64,000 nucleotides of DNA from Fragum whitleyi (taxonomy: Eukaryota; Mollusca; Bivalvia; Cardiida; Cardiidae): assembly GCA_948146395.1 (NCBI GenBank), contig OX411543.1, positions 25,042,526-25,106,525 on the forward strand. Direction: 5' to 3'. Made by a program: the position numbers and the translations under genes. Shown here one piece after another: positions 11,784 to 21,998 of the stretch. Below the pieces are notes generated by a model. That model saw only the letters and a program-made list of their open reading frames with translations. It was not told where the DNA came from and ran no database searches. How positions within the stretch are numbered: position 1 is the stretch's first letter; each line of letters begins with the position of its first letter.

Positions 11784-12550
11784 TATAGTCCGTTTGACTT
11801 CTATATGGGCCAAAATTTTGCCGAAAATCTCAGAATCGAATAAATGAAACGCATTTTTTTCTTGTCATATCATATTTCTTATCTAATACCATGAAGAATT
11901 TTGTTTTTCAGAATTTTTTCATGTAAAATAATGATTTTGTTCGTCCGTCTACATGTTAACTCTCGACATTTCATACCTTCTTGTATTTTTTCTAAACAGA
12001 ACAGCGAATTGTCTGTCCTTAAAATAATTCTGATGTGCATAGTGTCCGAGTCAAAAGAGTATGATTTTAAGCGAGTCGTTTAAGCATAAAAGAAGGTATT
12101 TTTACAAAATCAATTTTGTCGAAGATATTTACTTTCTTATGATATCAAATCTGTGAGTATTCTATCTTTTTTCAAAATCCGTTTGAACTGATAATTGATA
12201 ATTGTTTTTATCTTTTCTAAGATGAACCCAATATTTGCATATTTAGACCAATCAAAGAGTATTGTTTAACTAAGTTGTCGGGATTTTCACGAGGAAAACT
12301 AGACAAGCAAGCGAGAAACAACGGTACAAATCACGTGGTATTTAAGTTAAAGGTGACATAACCGTCGATGAGAGCGGAAAATGAGAACATATTAACATTT
12401 ACTAGATAGGCAAAATCATTATTTTGATTTTTTTATCGAAAAAATAATTTTTGAAATGGTACTAAGCTTTACCACACAAATACTTCATTCAACCGGAATT
12501 TTATGTAATTGATGAAAAGGTTGGCCCATATAGAAGTCAAACGGACTATA
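11784..12550. mobile_element. Family D DNA element with perfect 30-bp TIRs
   Basis: TATAGTCCGTTTGACTTCTA plus TATGGGCCAA at 11784-11813 is repeated exactly, inverted, at 12521-12550. The palindromic TATA end allows a TA target duplication. The 767 bp carry only short ORFs that are not conserved in the 6213-7115 copy, so it is non-autonomous. Confidence 0.85.
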
Positions 12551-12582
12551 CTGGTATGGCGTAGCAAATAAGGAGACACCTA

Positions 12583-12766
12583 GGGCCAGTTTCATCAAAA
12601 CATTTAAGACGCATTTTTGTCCTACAGATGACTTGCCACAAATTAAGGACGAAAATCACGTATCACCAATCTACCAATACTTATGTAAAGTGATTGTTGT
12701 TGTTACTGTTTCGAAAGTCATCAGTAAGACAAAAATACGTCTTAAATGTTTTGATGAAACTGGCCC
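12583..12766. mobile_element. MITE with GGGCCAGTTTCATCAAAAC ends
   Basis: 184 bp with inverted ends of about 40 bp (GGGCCAGTTTCATCAAAACA, then TTTAAGACGC/TATTTTTGTC). No clean target duplication found. Confidence 0.8.
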
Positions 12767-12844
12767 CTGGGATATACGTAGACGATTTTGTTTAATCAAT
12801 TCATACTAACACATGTACAACTGTACATACATACATATGTGATT

Positions 12845-13030
12845 ATTCGAGAAATCGGCCTAGATAATCACTTGATAATCTCCCCGCCAAAGAAAAATGA
12901 CGTTATCAAAATAATATACCCTGCTTTTCGACCTCTTGTGAATATATAGCTTTTGTTGATCACTCAATGAAATATAAATTGATCTTACATTGAAACAAAC
13001 GATAATTATCTATATCCTCAACATCGCCAA
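12845..13030. repeat. Family C third arm fragment
   Basis: GATAATCACTTGATAATCTC, TATAGCTTTTGTTGATCACT and GATCTTACATTGAAACAAAC repeat family C arm sequence. Confidence 0.6.
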
Positions 13031-13124
13031 TATACCATCAAAACATGTATTACCGCCAATCTATAGGAACTACTGCAGTAAATTTAACCATACTAATAAT
13101 ATGTCCTTAAAATTCATAAATAGA

Positions 13125-13265
13125 AGATAATCGTTTGTTTCAGTGTAAGATCGATTTATATTCCATTGAATGAACAACAAAAGCTATATTTTCACGTGAA
13201 AATATAGCTTTTGTTGTTCATGAAATGAATTATAAATCGATCTTACTCGAAAAACAAACGATTAT
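13125..13265. repeat. Family C hairpin, about 140-bp palindrome
   Basis: GATAATCGTTTGTTTCAGTG...ATTTTCACGTGAAAATATAG...AACAAACGATTATTC: near-perfect inverted repeat centred on TTTTCACGTGAAAA at about 13196. Confidence 0.85.
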
Positions 13266-13517
13266 TCTATTTCTTTATTGCAAAAATGAGACAAAATGTG
13301 AAATTTCTAGGACATATATTCGAAAAGCGCGTCATTTTGCACGTGATTGCCATGCAACGTTCATTGTGACGTCACTTATTCGCCCCGCATAGATGATGTC
13401 AAATGGGATGAAATGCACAAAAGAAGGGTATAAGTTTTTGATAATTTCACTACTTTTGCGGCGAGATTATCAAGTGGTAATCTACCATTATTTCTTGATA
13501 AACCACCGAAAAATACT

Positions 13518-13835
13518 AAAGAAAATCGTGAAATTGACATTCACTTCTGGCTATAGCTACATTCAATTCACTCGAAAAATTTCATGTTTTCAGTTTCTTC
13601 TTGTAAAATTGGAAGCGTCTGATTGGTTCTTGAGGACCAAGAAATCTATTTTTAGAACTTGTATGTTTATCTTGTTACGGGGAGGTAAAATATATCACTA
13701 TTGTTCATTATGAACGAAATAAGCAATATTTAAACTTCGTTGTAATTTAATTTTAAACTCATTCATTCAATCCAATTCCAAATCTATTCTCAACATATTC
13801 GCCTTGTCAATTTTACGATGCTGTTATTTGATCCA
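13518..13835 (-). mobile_element. Family A MITE, reverse, degraded ends
   Basis: ATCGTGAAATTGACATTCAC at the left, core TCACTATTGTTCATTATGAA, ends TTGTCAATTTTACGATGCTG then decays. Confidence 0.7.
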
Positions 13836-13933
13836 GTTAATTTATAATTTTGATCTGGAGAACGACCGTAAGATTTCTTTGACATGTATTTTCGAGTGAA
13901 TTCGTTTCTCAAATAAATCGGGCTTTAAACAGC

Positions 13934-14356
13934 TACAATTAACAACATCGGGACACTGACAAGGTGAATGATTTTGGAATGATTTAGGAATGAAAATGAA
14001 TGAGTGTGTGGAGCGAGGTTTGATTCAATTAAATGGAAGGTAATCCTATATCGCAAGTTTTGTTCAAGATGAACAAAATTAGCGATATTGATTACTCCCC
14101 TTTAATAAAATGTGCATACACAGCTTCCTTTTTTTTCAAGAACATATTAGACGCTTAAAATTTGAATTTTGTCGGTGAAATCACTATTTTCCCAATTCAT
14201 TAATTTGAATGACGTTGTTGATTCTTTATTTTTCAACGGGTTTGAGCCTTTTTAGAATGGTATGAGTGGGTGTTTGGAATGAATGGAGCGCTGAGTGAGC
14301 GATTAAGAACGGTTTTGATTGAGGCGAATGTCAATTTCAAGATGTAACTAACTGTA
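13934..14356 (+). mobile_element. Family A MITE, forward, full length
   Basis: TACAATTAACAACATCGGGA to GATGTAACTAACTGTA; core ATATCGCAAGTTTTGTTCAA with complementary right side and GATTACTCCCC. Confidence 0.88.
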
Positions 14357-14760
14357 TTATCGAGTGAATTCGTTTCTCAAAAACATCAGGCTTCAAAAAG
14401 CTAGGATATAATGCCAGATACACAAACCTAAAGGAATGTAAAGTCTGCATCTATCATAGCGCTACTAAATTGGTCATTGATCGAAGAGCCAACAGTAACC
14501 ATTAAGATGAAATCTCACAGATGTGCAATCTGATAGACCTCTACACTGGTCGATCGAAGACACAAGGCATTTGCATAAAACTGGTATATTTCCTCCCTAA
14601 GATGACTGTTCTAGATGTGAATTTACATTGTAAATATATGAAGATTTATTCGTCTTGTTTCAAACACGATTTTTTTAAGTTTATGACAAATACTAAGAGA
14701 TGCATGTATGATATATATTGTTAGATATATTCCTAGCCAAGTATTCTGCGTTATAAATGA

Positions 14761-14800
14761 CCTGGCAGGGCGTGGCTTAGCCGTGATGTTATTTGACGAA
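14761..14800 (+). repeat. Solo end of the CTGGCAGGGCG MITE (family F)
   Basis: CTGGCAGGGCGTGGCTTAGC matches the TIR of 41368-41714 and 52802-53146; no partner end nearby. Confidence 0.55.
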
Positions 14801-14842
14801 TTTAATTTTTGATATTTATGGTTCTTGTAAGTGGACAATTGT

Positions 14843-15000
14843 CGTTAAGGCTCAAGTGTTTGGGACCAAGTTCTAAGGGCATTTAATTTGCCAAGAAAAC
14901 GCAGTAATTCCAGGTATATTATCAAAATTAAGCTGTTTATGAGCACAAGTATTTAAGAAATATAAGACTATCATAGCTAAAGCGGTATAGTCAAAACATA
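14843..15000 (+). repeat. Dispersed repeat, copy 1
   Basis: GGCATTTAATTTGCCAAGAA, CCAGGTATATTA and TTTATGAGCACAAG match 40328-40485 in the same orientation; no ORF conserved between the copies. Confidence 0.65.
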
Positions 15001-15184
15001 GTGAAAAAGGGTAATTTTGTACATGTATAACAGGGAACTGCATGACTGTTGACTAAATTTTACTCACATTTTAACAAGTACAGTCTTAAGTACAACCCAG
15101 GTAATACTATAACCGTTTCTATAAAACTCGGGTCCAAACGTAGTTATGCAGGCAATTTCATTTTATTTTTTTCATAAACACACT

Positions 15185-16083
15185 ATGCCATATATGTCAT
15201 TCTTAATTTGTAAAAGTGCAGATCTATTTAAGTTATGGTGTGTTATCACAACATAAATGGACATAAATAGTTTATACACCTGTAAGACACATGTATAGTA
15301 ATTTATTATAGATCATTGAATTCAAAAAGCTATAAATTGAAATAATTTGAAATAAATCACAGAAAATATTTCACAATATTATGCTGTGATCTTGCACCAC
15401 ATCTTATATCTATTTTTAAAACAGACCCAACCGGTTTGACGTATATGTTGACAAAATAAGTGGAAATCGATTGTTTCAAAAGAGCCTTTTAAGACTGAGT
15501 TGTATATTTAATGTTGTAGTAGTACCTAGTAAGACCATTTGTCTACATTCTGATCAAATTCAGGCAAATTTTATCCAGCCGTAATGAAGTTGTTGGTTCT
15601 GAACAAAATATTCATTTTCTATAGTGGTCAAGCTATTCTGTTTTGAGATGGGGCCTCTTACGCTGTGCAACAACTTGTGCTGATCTACAACTTCAATTTG
15701 ATATATTGTTAAGCTTGGCAAACTGTCCTTTTTGTAAATAGAAGCAGCATTAAATTTGGTTCAGCCGCGGCAATAGCGCAGTTGGTAGCGCACCGGACTT
15801 CTAATCCAGGGGTCTATATTCGCACGGGTTCGATCCCCGGCCGCGGCACTTATCCTTTCCGACATTTGTCTTCCACCAATGGGTAGACCTATGTGGAATA
15901 GCAACTGGAGGCTAGGAAAGGGATGTGGTGGTAGTACTGGTGTGAGAAATACCAGGAATCCATCGTTAGGTGCTCCAGTCGTCGCGATATAACTGAGAGA
16001 TTGTTGAAAGCGACGTAAAACCCCAATTCAAATCAAATCAAAATCAAATTTGGTTCAAAAACTCTTTACACGAACCTTAACCC
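15185..16083 (+). repeat. Dispersed repeat, copy interrupted by SINE
   Basis: Same sequence order as 310-935; split by the SINE at 15764-16045 after GCATTAAATTTGGTTCA and resuming with the duplicated AAATTTGGTTCA. Confidence 0.78.
15764..16045 (+). mobile_element. tRNA-derived SINE, full length, 12-bp target duplication
   Basis: Same family as 5228-5516: head begins GCCGCGGCAATAGCGCAG, box B GGTTCGATCCCC, body, then AAAGCGACGTAAAACCCC and an AAATC tail. AAATTTGGTTCA is duplicated at 15752-15763 and 16046-16057. The insertion interrupts a 600-bp repeat whose other copy (310-935) is uninterrupted at the same point, which gives the empty site. Confidence 0.92.
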
Positions 16084-16134
16084 CGTGTAAATGAATGTAC
16101 TCTAAAATCAATAGGAACATACTTAGCAAAACCC

Positions 16135-16326
16135 ATTTTATCGTCGGGTTACCTAAACCTTGTAACCGTCTAAGCTGAAGTTACGGGGGTTTGGTCACCC
16201 TACGACTATTTAATTTTACATAGTTTACATAGTCGACTATCTATCAAAGTAAGTTTATACTAAAAGAACAGGCTGATTTACGTTTACCTTAAACGAAAGG
16301 ACCGGTTAATCAGGCTCCGCCCTGCC
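16135..16326 (-). mobile_element. Family F half element
   Basis: Minus strand GGCAGGGCGGAGCCTGATTA to the mid-element CGTAACTTCAGCTTAGAC segment; corresponds to one half of 52802-53146. Confidence 0.5.
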
Positions 16327-16652
16327 TTAGCATAATCATGGATGTTTATGTTTCGACGACAAACCTTACCTATTGAAGTCCTTATATATTGAAAAATTGT
16401 ATTTTGCATGGTACTTAACACTTTTTTTCAACAGAATTGCAGTTATAAATCGTGGGCTAGCTGGCGTATCTAAGAGCCGAGTATCGAAATCATGACCCCA
16501 GGAGCCAAACACCTCTTCGAGAGAGCTAACCGGCTTCGGCATAAATCGTCTCCTCTGTTCTATTCCTTTGAATATTTGTAGCAATTTATAGGAGTTCATT
16601 GGTTAGAGCCGCTTGCTTGGCGAGATCATAGGCATGTATTGATATCGTTTAT

Positions 16653-17025
16653 TACAGTCAACAACTTTGTAAAATCGACAAGCTGAAGGATTTTGGTTTG
16701 AATTTGGAATGAAATTGAATGATGGACGGAATTTGCGATTTAATTACCTTCTTGTAAAAATATCCATACGTTGTATTAATAGATTTCTTTGTTTCAATGA
16801 ACAAATCCAACACTTCAAAGTTAAAACAAGTCAGCGATATCATTGAATTAAAGTGAGGGATGGGTTAATATCGAATGTAGTTGTTGAGCCTGCTCAGTGA
16901 ACTGATCTGAGGCGTTTGTATTCGTTTGAGAACATGTTTCAAATGAAATAATGGTTCGCCGAGCGAGTTGTTTTAAAATGGTTTTGGTTGAAGTAAGTGT
17001 CAATTTCACGATGTTACCAACTGTA
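16653..17025 (+). mobile_element. Family A MITE, forward, core hairpin reduced
   Basis: TACAGTCAACAACTTTGTAA to ACGATGTTACCAACTGTA. 23 bp separate it from the next, oppositely oriented copy. Confidence 0.82.
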
Positions 17026-17048
17026 CCTTTTGGTGGTGATGCTGTGTA

Positions 17049-17487
17049 TACAGTTAGTTACAACGTGAAATTATCATTAATCTCAATCAAAACCATTCTT
17101 AATCGCTCACTCAGCGTTATATGAATTAATTCCAAACACTCACTCGAACCGTTCAAAATAACTAAAAATATACAATCAACAGCCACATTCAACATAAATG
17201 TACATGTATATAGAAAAAAAACATTCGAGATTTCACTAAAATTATCCAAAATGTAAGCGTTTGATTGGTTCTTACGGAAATTGGAACCTATTTATAGAAC
17301 TTATATACTCATTTTATTAAAGGGGGTAGGGGTAAGAATATCGCTATTTTTGTTCATCTTGAACAAAATTAGCGGTATTGGCTTACCTCCCTTAAGATTT
17401 ACTCAAAACTCACCCATCCAACTCATTTAATGACATACAAAAATCATTCTAAAATAATTCACCTCGTCCGCGATGTTGTTAACTGCA
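17049..17487 (-). mobile_element. Family A MITE, reverse, full length
   Basis: TACAGTTAGTTACAACGTGA to CGATGTTGTTAACTGCA; core TCGCTATTTTTGTTCATCTT with TGAACAAAATTAGCGGTAT. Confidence 0.9.
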
Positions 17488-18043
17488 GGTGGAGTAAAGA
17501 TGCTTCTTATTCAATTCGAGATTTTTCTTTTAATGTTTCGGTGTTTTTATTCATTTTTTTATTAATCCGATCACGAAAGTATTCAGAAACCCCTTCCACA
17601 TTCGTATCAAGCATAGATTGACTTATTTATCAGAACAGGTATTCAAGTTGCATAGAAATACAAAGAATGCTTTTCCGGAGTAAAACACGAAATATTGTTG
17701 TTCATATTTTGACATTGAATAATTTCAAGTTATGTATAAATTCTGAGAGACACAACATCTGATAACCACTCATAAATAGGGAGAAAAACACGAAGAATTA
17801 CAAAATCTGAGATTACTCCGAAGTTTCTGACAGAAAACATGTTTCATCTGGGGAATTATTGCCAATGTTAGTCTTTATCAACATATGTCTTTAGTTCAAA
17901 GATTACCCTAAGACAATGTTTAATTTTCGATTTCGCTTGTCACCCATGTTAGTAAAACAATATCTAACAGCGCGATAGCAGTACGAGAGATCACAGCCAT
18001 TTGTACGAAAGACAGGTGGTGACTTCTTAAATTCCAAATAAAC

Positions 18044-18140
18044 ACTTCAAACAGACTATATTCGAAGTGTTAACTTTGAAATGTGTGAACGTTGAAGTGT
18101 AAAATATGAAGTGCGTTGTGGGAAGTGTGAACTATGAACA
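18044..18140. repeat. GAAGTGTGAA-type minisatellite, left block
   Basis: Imperfect repeats of TGAA(C/G)TNTGAAGTGTG-like words (GTTAACTTTGAAATGTGTGA, GGAAGTGTGAACTATGAA) with no strict period. Separated from its continuation by the LINE fragment. Confidence 0.7.
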
Positions 18141-18150
18141 TTCTTCATCG

Positions 18151-18929
18151 AAGAGTATATTACCTTATTACCTAGAAAACTTTTTAAATATATTGCAAAA
18201 ATTCGATTATCCTCAAACAATTTAAAAGTAGAAACGGGTCGTTACGGTGCACACCGAATTGAATATAATGAACGTATTTGTCCTTATTGTGACACAGGTG
18301 AAGTTGAAGATGAATACCATTTTATCCTCATTTGCTCATCTTATTTTGATTTGCGAATAACCTATATTTAAAAATATTTTAGAAACAAACCATCTATGTT
18401 TAAATTAGTTGAGCTACTTAATAGCAATAATAAAATAATATTAATGAATCGAGCTAAATTTCTACAAGAGGCCTTTCAACGAAGAATAATGTTCGAAAAT
18501 GGATAATTCACTCCAATCTAGATGTTGTTTTTTTTATATTTTATGGACAGCTAAATATTTGAAAAAATAATAAATGTCAATAAAAAAAAATAATAATTTG
18601 TCATTAGTTCCTATGCTATAAACTTTATTCAGTATATAATTTTCTCTCAAATTAATGTTTCTTTACCATACTTCACACATGTACAGATAACCAGGATTCG
18701 CTCTTATGAGCAGTGATAACTGTACACTTGTATGCAAACCACTGGTCAAATTAGCGAATTTGGTCCATACATGCTTCTAATATTATCCTTAGTGTTTGAA
18801 ATGTATTTGTCAAGTTGTTTGTTTGTATATATGTTTGTTTGACCTTGTTGATTTATTGTACATCATTGTTGTGTAACAAGAAACTGTACAGTTTACGTTA
18901 CTTCAATAAAACATCTATCTATCTATCTA
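18151..18929 (+). mobile_element. 5'-truncated LINE 3' end with ATCT tail
   Basis: Holds the ORF remnant, a 3'UTR of about 400 bp, and ends in an (ATCT)n run at about 18913-18929. The element sits inside a GAAGTGTGAA-type minisatellite present on both sides. A 3' microsatellite tail and 5' truncation are hallmarks of target-primed reverse transcription. The exact 5' junction is uncertain. Confidence 0.65.
18198..18505 (+). pseudogene. LINE reverse-transcriptase ORF, C-terminal remnant (CR1/L2-like)
   Basis: Translates to SSNNLKVETGRYG, then ERICPYC...EVEDEYHFILIC, the Cys-Cys-His-Cys knuckle and ETGRY signature typical of the C-terminus of many invertebrate non-LTR polymerases. A TAA at 18369 followed by a +1 shift leads into KPSMFKLVELL...FLQEAFQRR, the usual tail of these ORFs, then a stop at 18503. 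The polymerase core is absent: this is the short 3' end left by a 5'-truncated insertion, with a frameshift. Confidence 0.75.
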
Positions 18930-19397
18930 TGAAATGTGAAGTGGGAAGTGTGAAGAATGAGGTCTGAACTATGAAGTGTGAATTTTGAAGTTTGAAGTGT
19001 GAACTATGAAGTGTGAACTGTGAACTTTAAATTGTGAACTCTAAACTTTGAAGTGTGAAATTTGAATTTTGAAGTGTAAACAGTGAATATGACTCATACT
19101 ATTTTGAAACTGAAATTCACAATTCACTCTTTATTCTTCAAAGGTCACATTTCACACTTCCAACTCCATACTTTTCGACTCACAGTTCACATATCACACT
19201 TCAAACTTCACTCTTGAAAGTTCACACTTCACTCTTCAAACTTCACTCTTCAAAGTTCAGACTTCACACTTCAAAAATCATATTTCACATTTTGCACTTC
19301 GCAGTTCACTCTTCAACCTTTACAATTCAAAGTACACACTTCACTCTTCATACATTAAGGCCTCCACTCACACCTCAAAGTTCACACTTTACAAAAT
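18930..19397. repeat. GAAGTGTGAA-type minisatellite, right block with strand switch
   Basis: 18930-19085 repeats GAAGTGTGAACTATGAAG-like words; 19100-19397 repeats the complement (TTCACACTTCAAACTTCAC). The switch near 19090 makes one large imperfect palindrome. The 61-codon frame here is an artefact. Confidence 0.85.
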
Positions 19398-19595
19398 AAA
19401 TCGACCTTACGCCATTCGTGAAACAACGGTTTCTAAATTTGGTTACTTTATACTTAATAATTTATAGGGCTTTATCCTATTTGCATTTGTAATAACGAGT
19501 AGTAGTTATATAATATGCGTTGCATACAAACTTTCATCACTTAATGTAGTAATACACCGGAAAGTTCTTCAAATAAATGTTTAGTTTAAACATAT

Positions 19596-19601
19596 TTTAT
19601 T
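19596..19601 (-). promoter_or_regulatory. Poly(A) signal AATAAA after the 19682-19954 exon
   Basis: Reads GGCAATAAAATATG on the minus strand, about 80 nt after the TGA. Together with the acceptor it supports 19682-19954 as a real last exon. Confidence 0.55.
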
Positions 19602-19681
19602 GCCTCTAAATTACATAAAATGCACCAATGTATTTACACAAAATTACAATATAGGCAAAAGGGGTCTGGCCATAAGTTCTG

Positions 19682-19954
19682 TCAACTTAGATTCGGCCAT
19701 TCCCTTTTTGTTGACATACACATTTTGAAGCCTTCAAGTAATGCATAATTGGTTTGATCATCAATAGAAGAATAATCAAAGTACTGAAAGTACTGATAAG
19801 TTGGAATGCGTTCAAGAGACGGTGACCTCGAGCCACTAACGAAGCTCACGTCTCTCGCGTGATCACATAATACGTCTCGTCTTTTGACGGGCGTATATAA
19901 ATCAGTGTATTTCAACAACGACAGACGCTTAAACCCCTGATTCGCTATACAGGC
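19682..19954 (-). CDS. Terminal coding exon of an unrecognised gene
   Basis: Minus-strand open frame of 90 codons plus TGA. It opens after a good acceptor (TTCTTCCATCAGTTGCAG, phase 0; CATCAG six bases earlier is an alternative, also phase 0). The peptide starts ACIANQGFKRLSL, contains an Arg/Asp-rich middle (KRRDVLCDHARD) and a Tyr-rich stretch (TYQYFQYFDYSS), and ends REWPNLS. GC is higher than the flanks. The stop is followed by about 80 nt of AT-rich sequence and AATAAA. I recognise no domain. Upstream (higher coordinates) the presumed intron contains the 155-bp tandem array at 20.0-20.9 kb, so further exons would lie beyond 21 kb; none was found with confidence. Confidence 0.6.
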   Translation of the reverse strand, partial: ACIANQGFKRLSLLKYTDLYTPVKRRDVLCDHARDVSFVSGSRSPSLERIPTYQYFQYFDYSSIDDQTNYALLEGFKMCMSTKREWPNLS

Positions 19955-19969
19955 CTGCAACTGATGGAA

Positions 19970-20997
19970 GAAAAATGATAACAAGAGGGCCAAAATGGTC
20001 CTTAACCGCTGTCCTGAATCCGATTTGTCCAGTGGATCTAATCCAAGAAACTTTCTGGCAAAGTTTCATTCAAATTTGCCTAATTGTTGAAAGGAAATAT
20101 AATTCGAAGAATAAAAAAGTGATAATAGACCCTGCCCACCCACTATTTACAGAGGAGACTCAAAATGAGCCCTGGCCTGCCACGCCCATATCTATGGGCT
20201 AATCAAAACTTTGCAAACAAATTTTGAAGATGGTCTCCAAAGGAACGTTCTGGTAAAGTTTCATAAAAATCGGCCAAGTTGTTCAGGAGGAGATGTCGTT
20301 CAAAGGTCCTGGGCTTTTATAAAAATAAGCCCTGCCACACCAATATTTATAGATCAATCAAAATTTCGTGAACAAATTTGCCAAAAGCGATACCCAAGGA
20401 ACATTCTGGTAAAGTTTCACAGATATTGGCCCAGTGGTTCAGGAGGAGATTTCATTCAAAGATTTCTGGCCCGCCCTGCCACGTCAGTATTCATGGTCCA
20501 ATCAAAATTTTGCAAACAATTTTTAAAGGGGGCACCCAAGGAACATTCAGGAAAAGTTTCATTGAAATGGGCCCTGTGGTTCAGGAGAAGATGTTGTTCA
20601 AAGATTTCAGGATCAAAATAAGCCCCGCTTTGCCACACCCATATTAATGGGCTATTCTCAATTTCACGAACAATTATTAAAAAAGGGTCACCCCAGGAAT
20701 ATTCCGGTAAAGTTTCATTGAGATCGGCCCAGTGGTTCAGGAGGAGATGTCGTTCAAAGATTTCTGGCTCAAAATTAGCCCCGCCCTACGACGCCCATAT
20801 TAATGGATTATCAGAATTTAGCGAAGATATTTTGAAGAAGGTCACCCAGGGAACATTCTGTCAAAATTTTATTGAAATCGGCCCAGCGGTTTAGGAGAAG
20901 AAGAAGTTTTAAGAAAGTTGACCACACACGACGGATGACGGACGTCGGAGTCAGGATGATCCTAAAAGCTCCCCATTGAGCACGTTGTGATCAGGTG
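19970..20997. repeat. Tandem array of about 155-bp units ending in a CAGGTGAGCTTA terminus
   Basis: Units anchored on GGAACATTCTGGTAAAGTTT begin at 20242, 20398, 20540, 20696 and 20850 (periods 156, 142, 156, 154) with a partial unit near 20046. Each has GGCCCAGTGGTTCAGGAGGA. After the last unit come ACGGATGACGGACG and TGATCAGGTGAGCTTA, an end shared with 40742. Overlapping open frames here are repeat read-through. Confidence 0.85.
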
Positions 20998-21299
20998 AGC
21001 TTAAAAGGAAGAAAATCATTTGGCCTTTACAGCCGACTAATGGACGCAGAGGCGGACACTTATACACTCAAAACAGGTTCAATGTTATTTTTCAAATGCA
21101 TTCTGCTCCATTTGAGTTATCAGTTACATACTTTAATTTGAATTGTCGCTTTGTCCTTGATGAAAAGCTTTTTTCGCAGGGAAGTCTTTTACTTCATGAG
21201 TTGGAATCGCAAGACAATTCTTGGACGAGGTTCAATTGTAACTTCGACCTTCGTGACTCCAAAATTTGGCACTTTCTTGGGTCATTGACAACATTTTTG

Positions 21300-21555
21300 T
21301 CAGGTTTTATGATTCGGGTCAATTGGTTGTTCAGTTAGATTGGAAACTGTTAACAGTTCAAGGTAACTTATGACCGTGACATGTATGACCCCGAAACAAT
21401 GGGATATTTCTTTGGGTCATGGGCAATATTTGTGTAAAGTTTCGTTCCTTCAGGTCAGTTGCTTCTCCGTTTAGCTAGCGGAAAGCAAAAGGTCAATGGA
21501 CTGACAGACAGACATGATGAAATCAATATGTGCTCCTCTACTTCTGAGTTGGGGG
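21300..21555. repeat. Satellite-like remnant ending in GACTGACAGACAGACATGATG
   Basis: Contains GGGTCATTGACAACATTTTT and GGGTCATGGGCAATATTTGT, two imperfect copies about 130 bp apart, then a GACAGACAGAC motif. Similar in style to the 20 kb and 28 kb arrays. No gene seen. Confidence 0.45.
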
Positions 21556-21998
21556 TATAGTTAATAACATCCTAAAATAAATTAGGTGAACGGTTTTGGA
21601 ATGATTTAGGAATTATGTTGAATGAGTGACCTGAGCGAGTTTTGAGTGTAATTTAAGAAAGGGAATCCAATGTCGCTTATTTTGTTCAGGATGAACAAAA
21701 TAAACGACATTGTAAATCTCCTTTTAATAAAAAATGCATGAAAGTTCCACCAATAGCTTTATATTTCGCCAAGAACCAATCAGACGCTTTAAATTTAAAT
21801 TATGTCCGTGAAATCGCGATTTGGTTCTAAAATGCTTTATTCATTTTGAATGTACAAGTTCGTCTTATTTATTGAGTAATTTTGAGAGTTTTGAATGGTT
21901 TGAGTGAGTGTTTGAAATGAATGAATGGAGCGCTGAGTGAGCGATTAAGAATGTTTTTGATTGAGATGAGTGTAAATTTCACGATGTAACTAACTGTA
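21556..21998 (+). mobile_element. Family A MITE, forward, full length, with paired hairpin changes
   Basis: TATAGTTAATAACATCC to ACGATGTAACTAACTGTA. The hairpin arms read TGTCGCTTATTTTG and, on the complement, TGTCGTTTATTTTG, so most differences from the family consensus occur on both arms. Confidence 0.9.

Larger units (their letters stand above)
11051..13507. mobile_element. Family C foldback element with about 340-bp inverted arms, containing nested elements
   Basis: Arms 11051-11420 and about 13190-13507 are inverted copies: CGGTGGTTTATC, CATCTATGCGGGGCGAA, AAGTGACGTCACAATGAACG, GCAATAAAGAAATAGAATAA. A third arm piece lies at 12845-13030. Inside are a family A end (11450-11493), the family D element (11784-12550) and a GGGCCAGTTTC MITE (12583-12766). 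No protein is encoded. Confidence 0.65.

Noticed and set aside
11547..11843. 98-codon ORF with several cysteines (MNRCKILCCSPG)
   Set aside because: Its end runs into the TIR of the family D element, and no domain or splice context was seen.
15764..15850. tRNA-Arg(UCU)-like gene
   Set aside because: It is the head of a SINE with body, tail and target duplications; the anticodon stem has an extra base.
16588..16635. tRNA-like TTGGTTAGAGCCGCTTGC
   Set aside because: Resembles a D-arm and anticodon stem but no box B follows.
20211..20647. Plus-strand ORFs of 136 and 89 codons
   Set aside because: Products of the 155-bp array; similar words recur in different frames.
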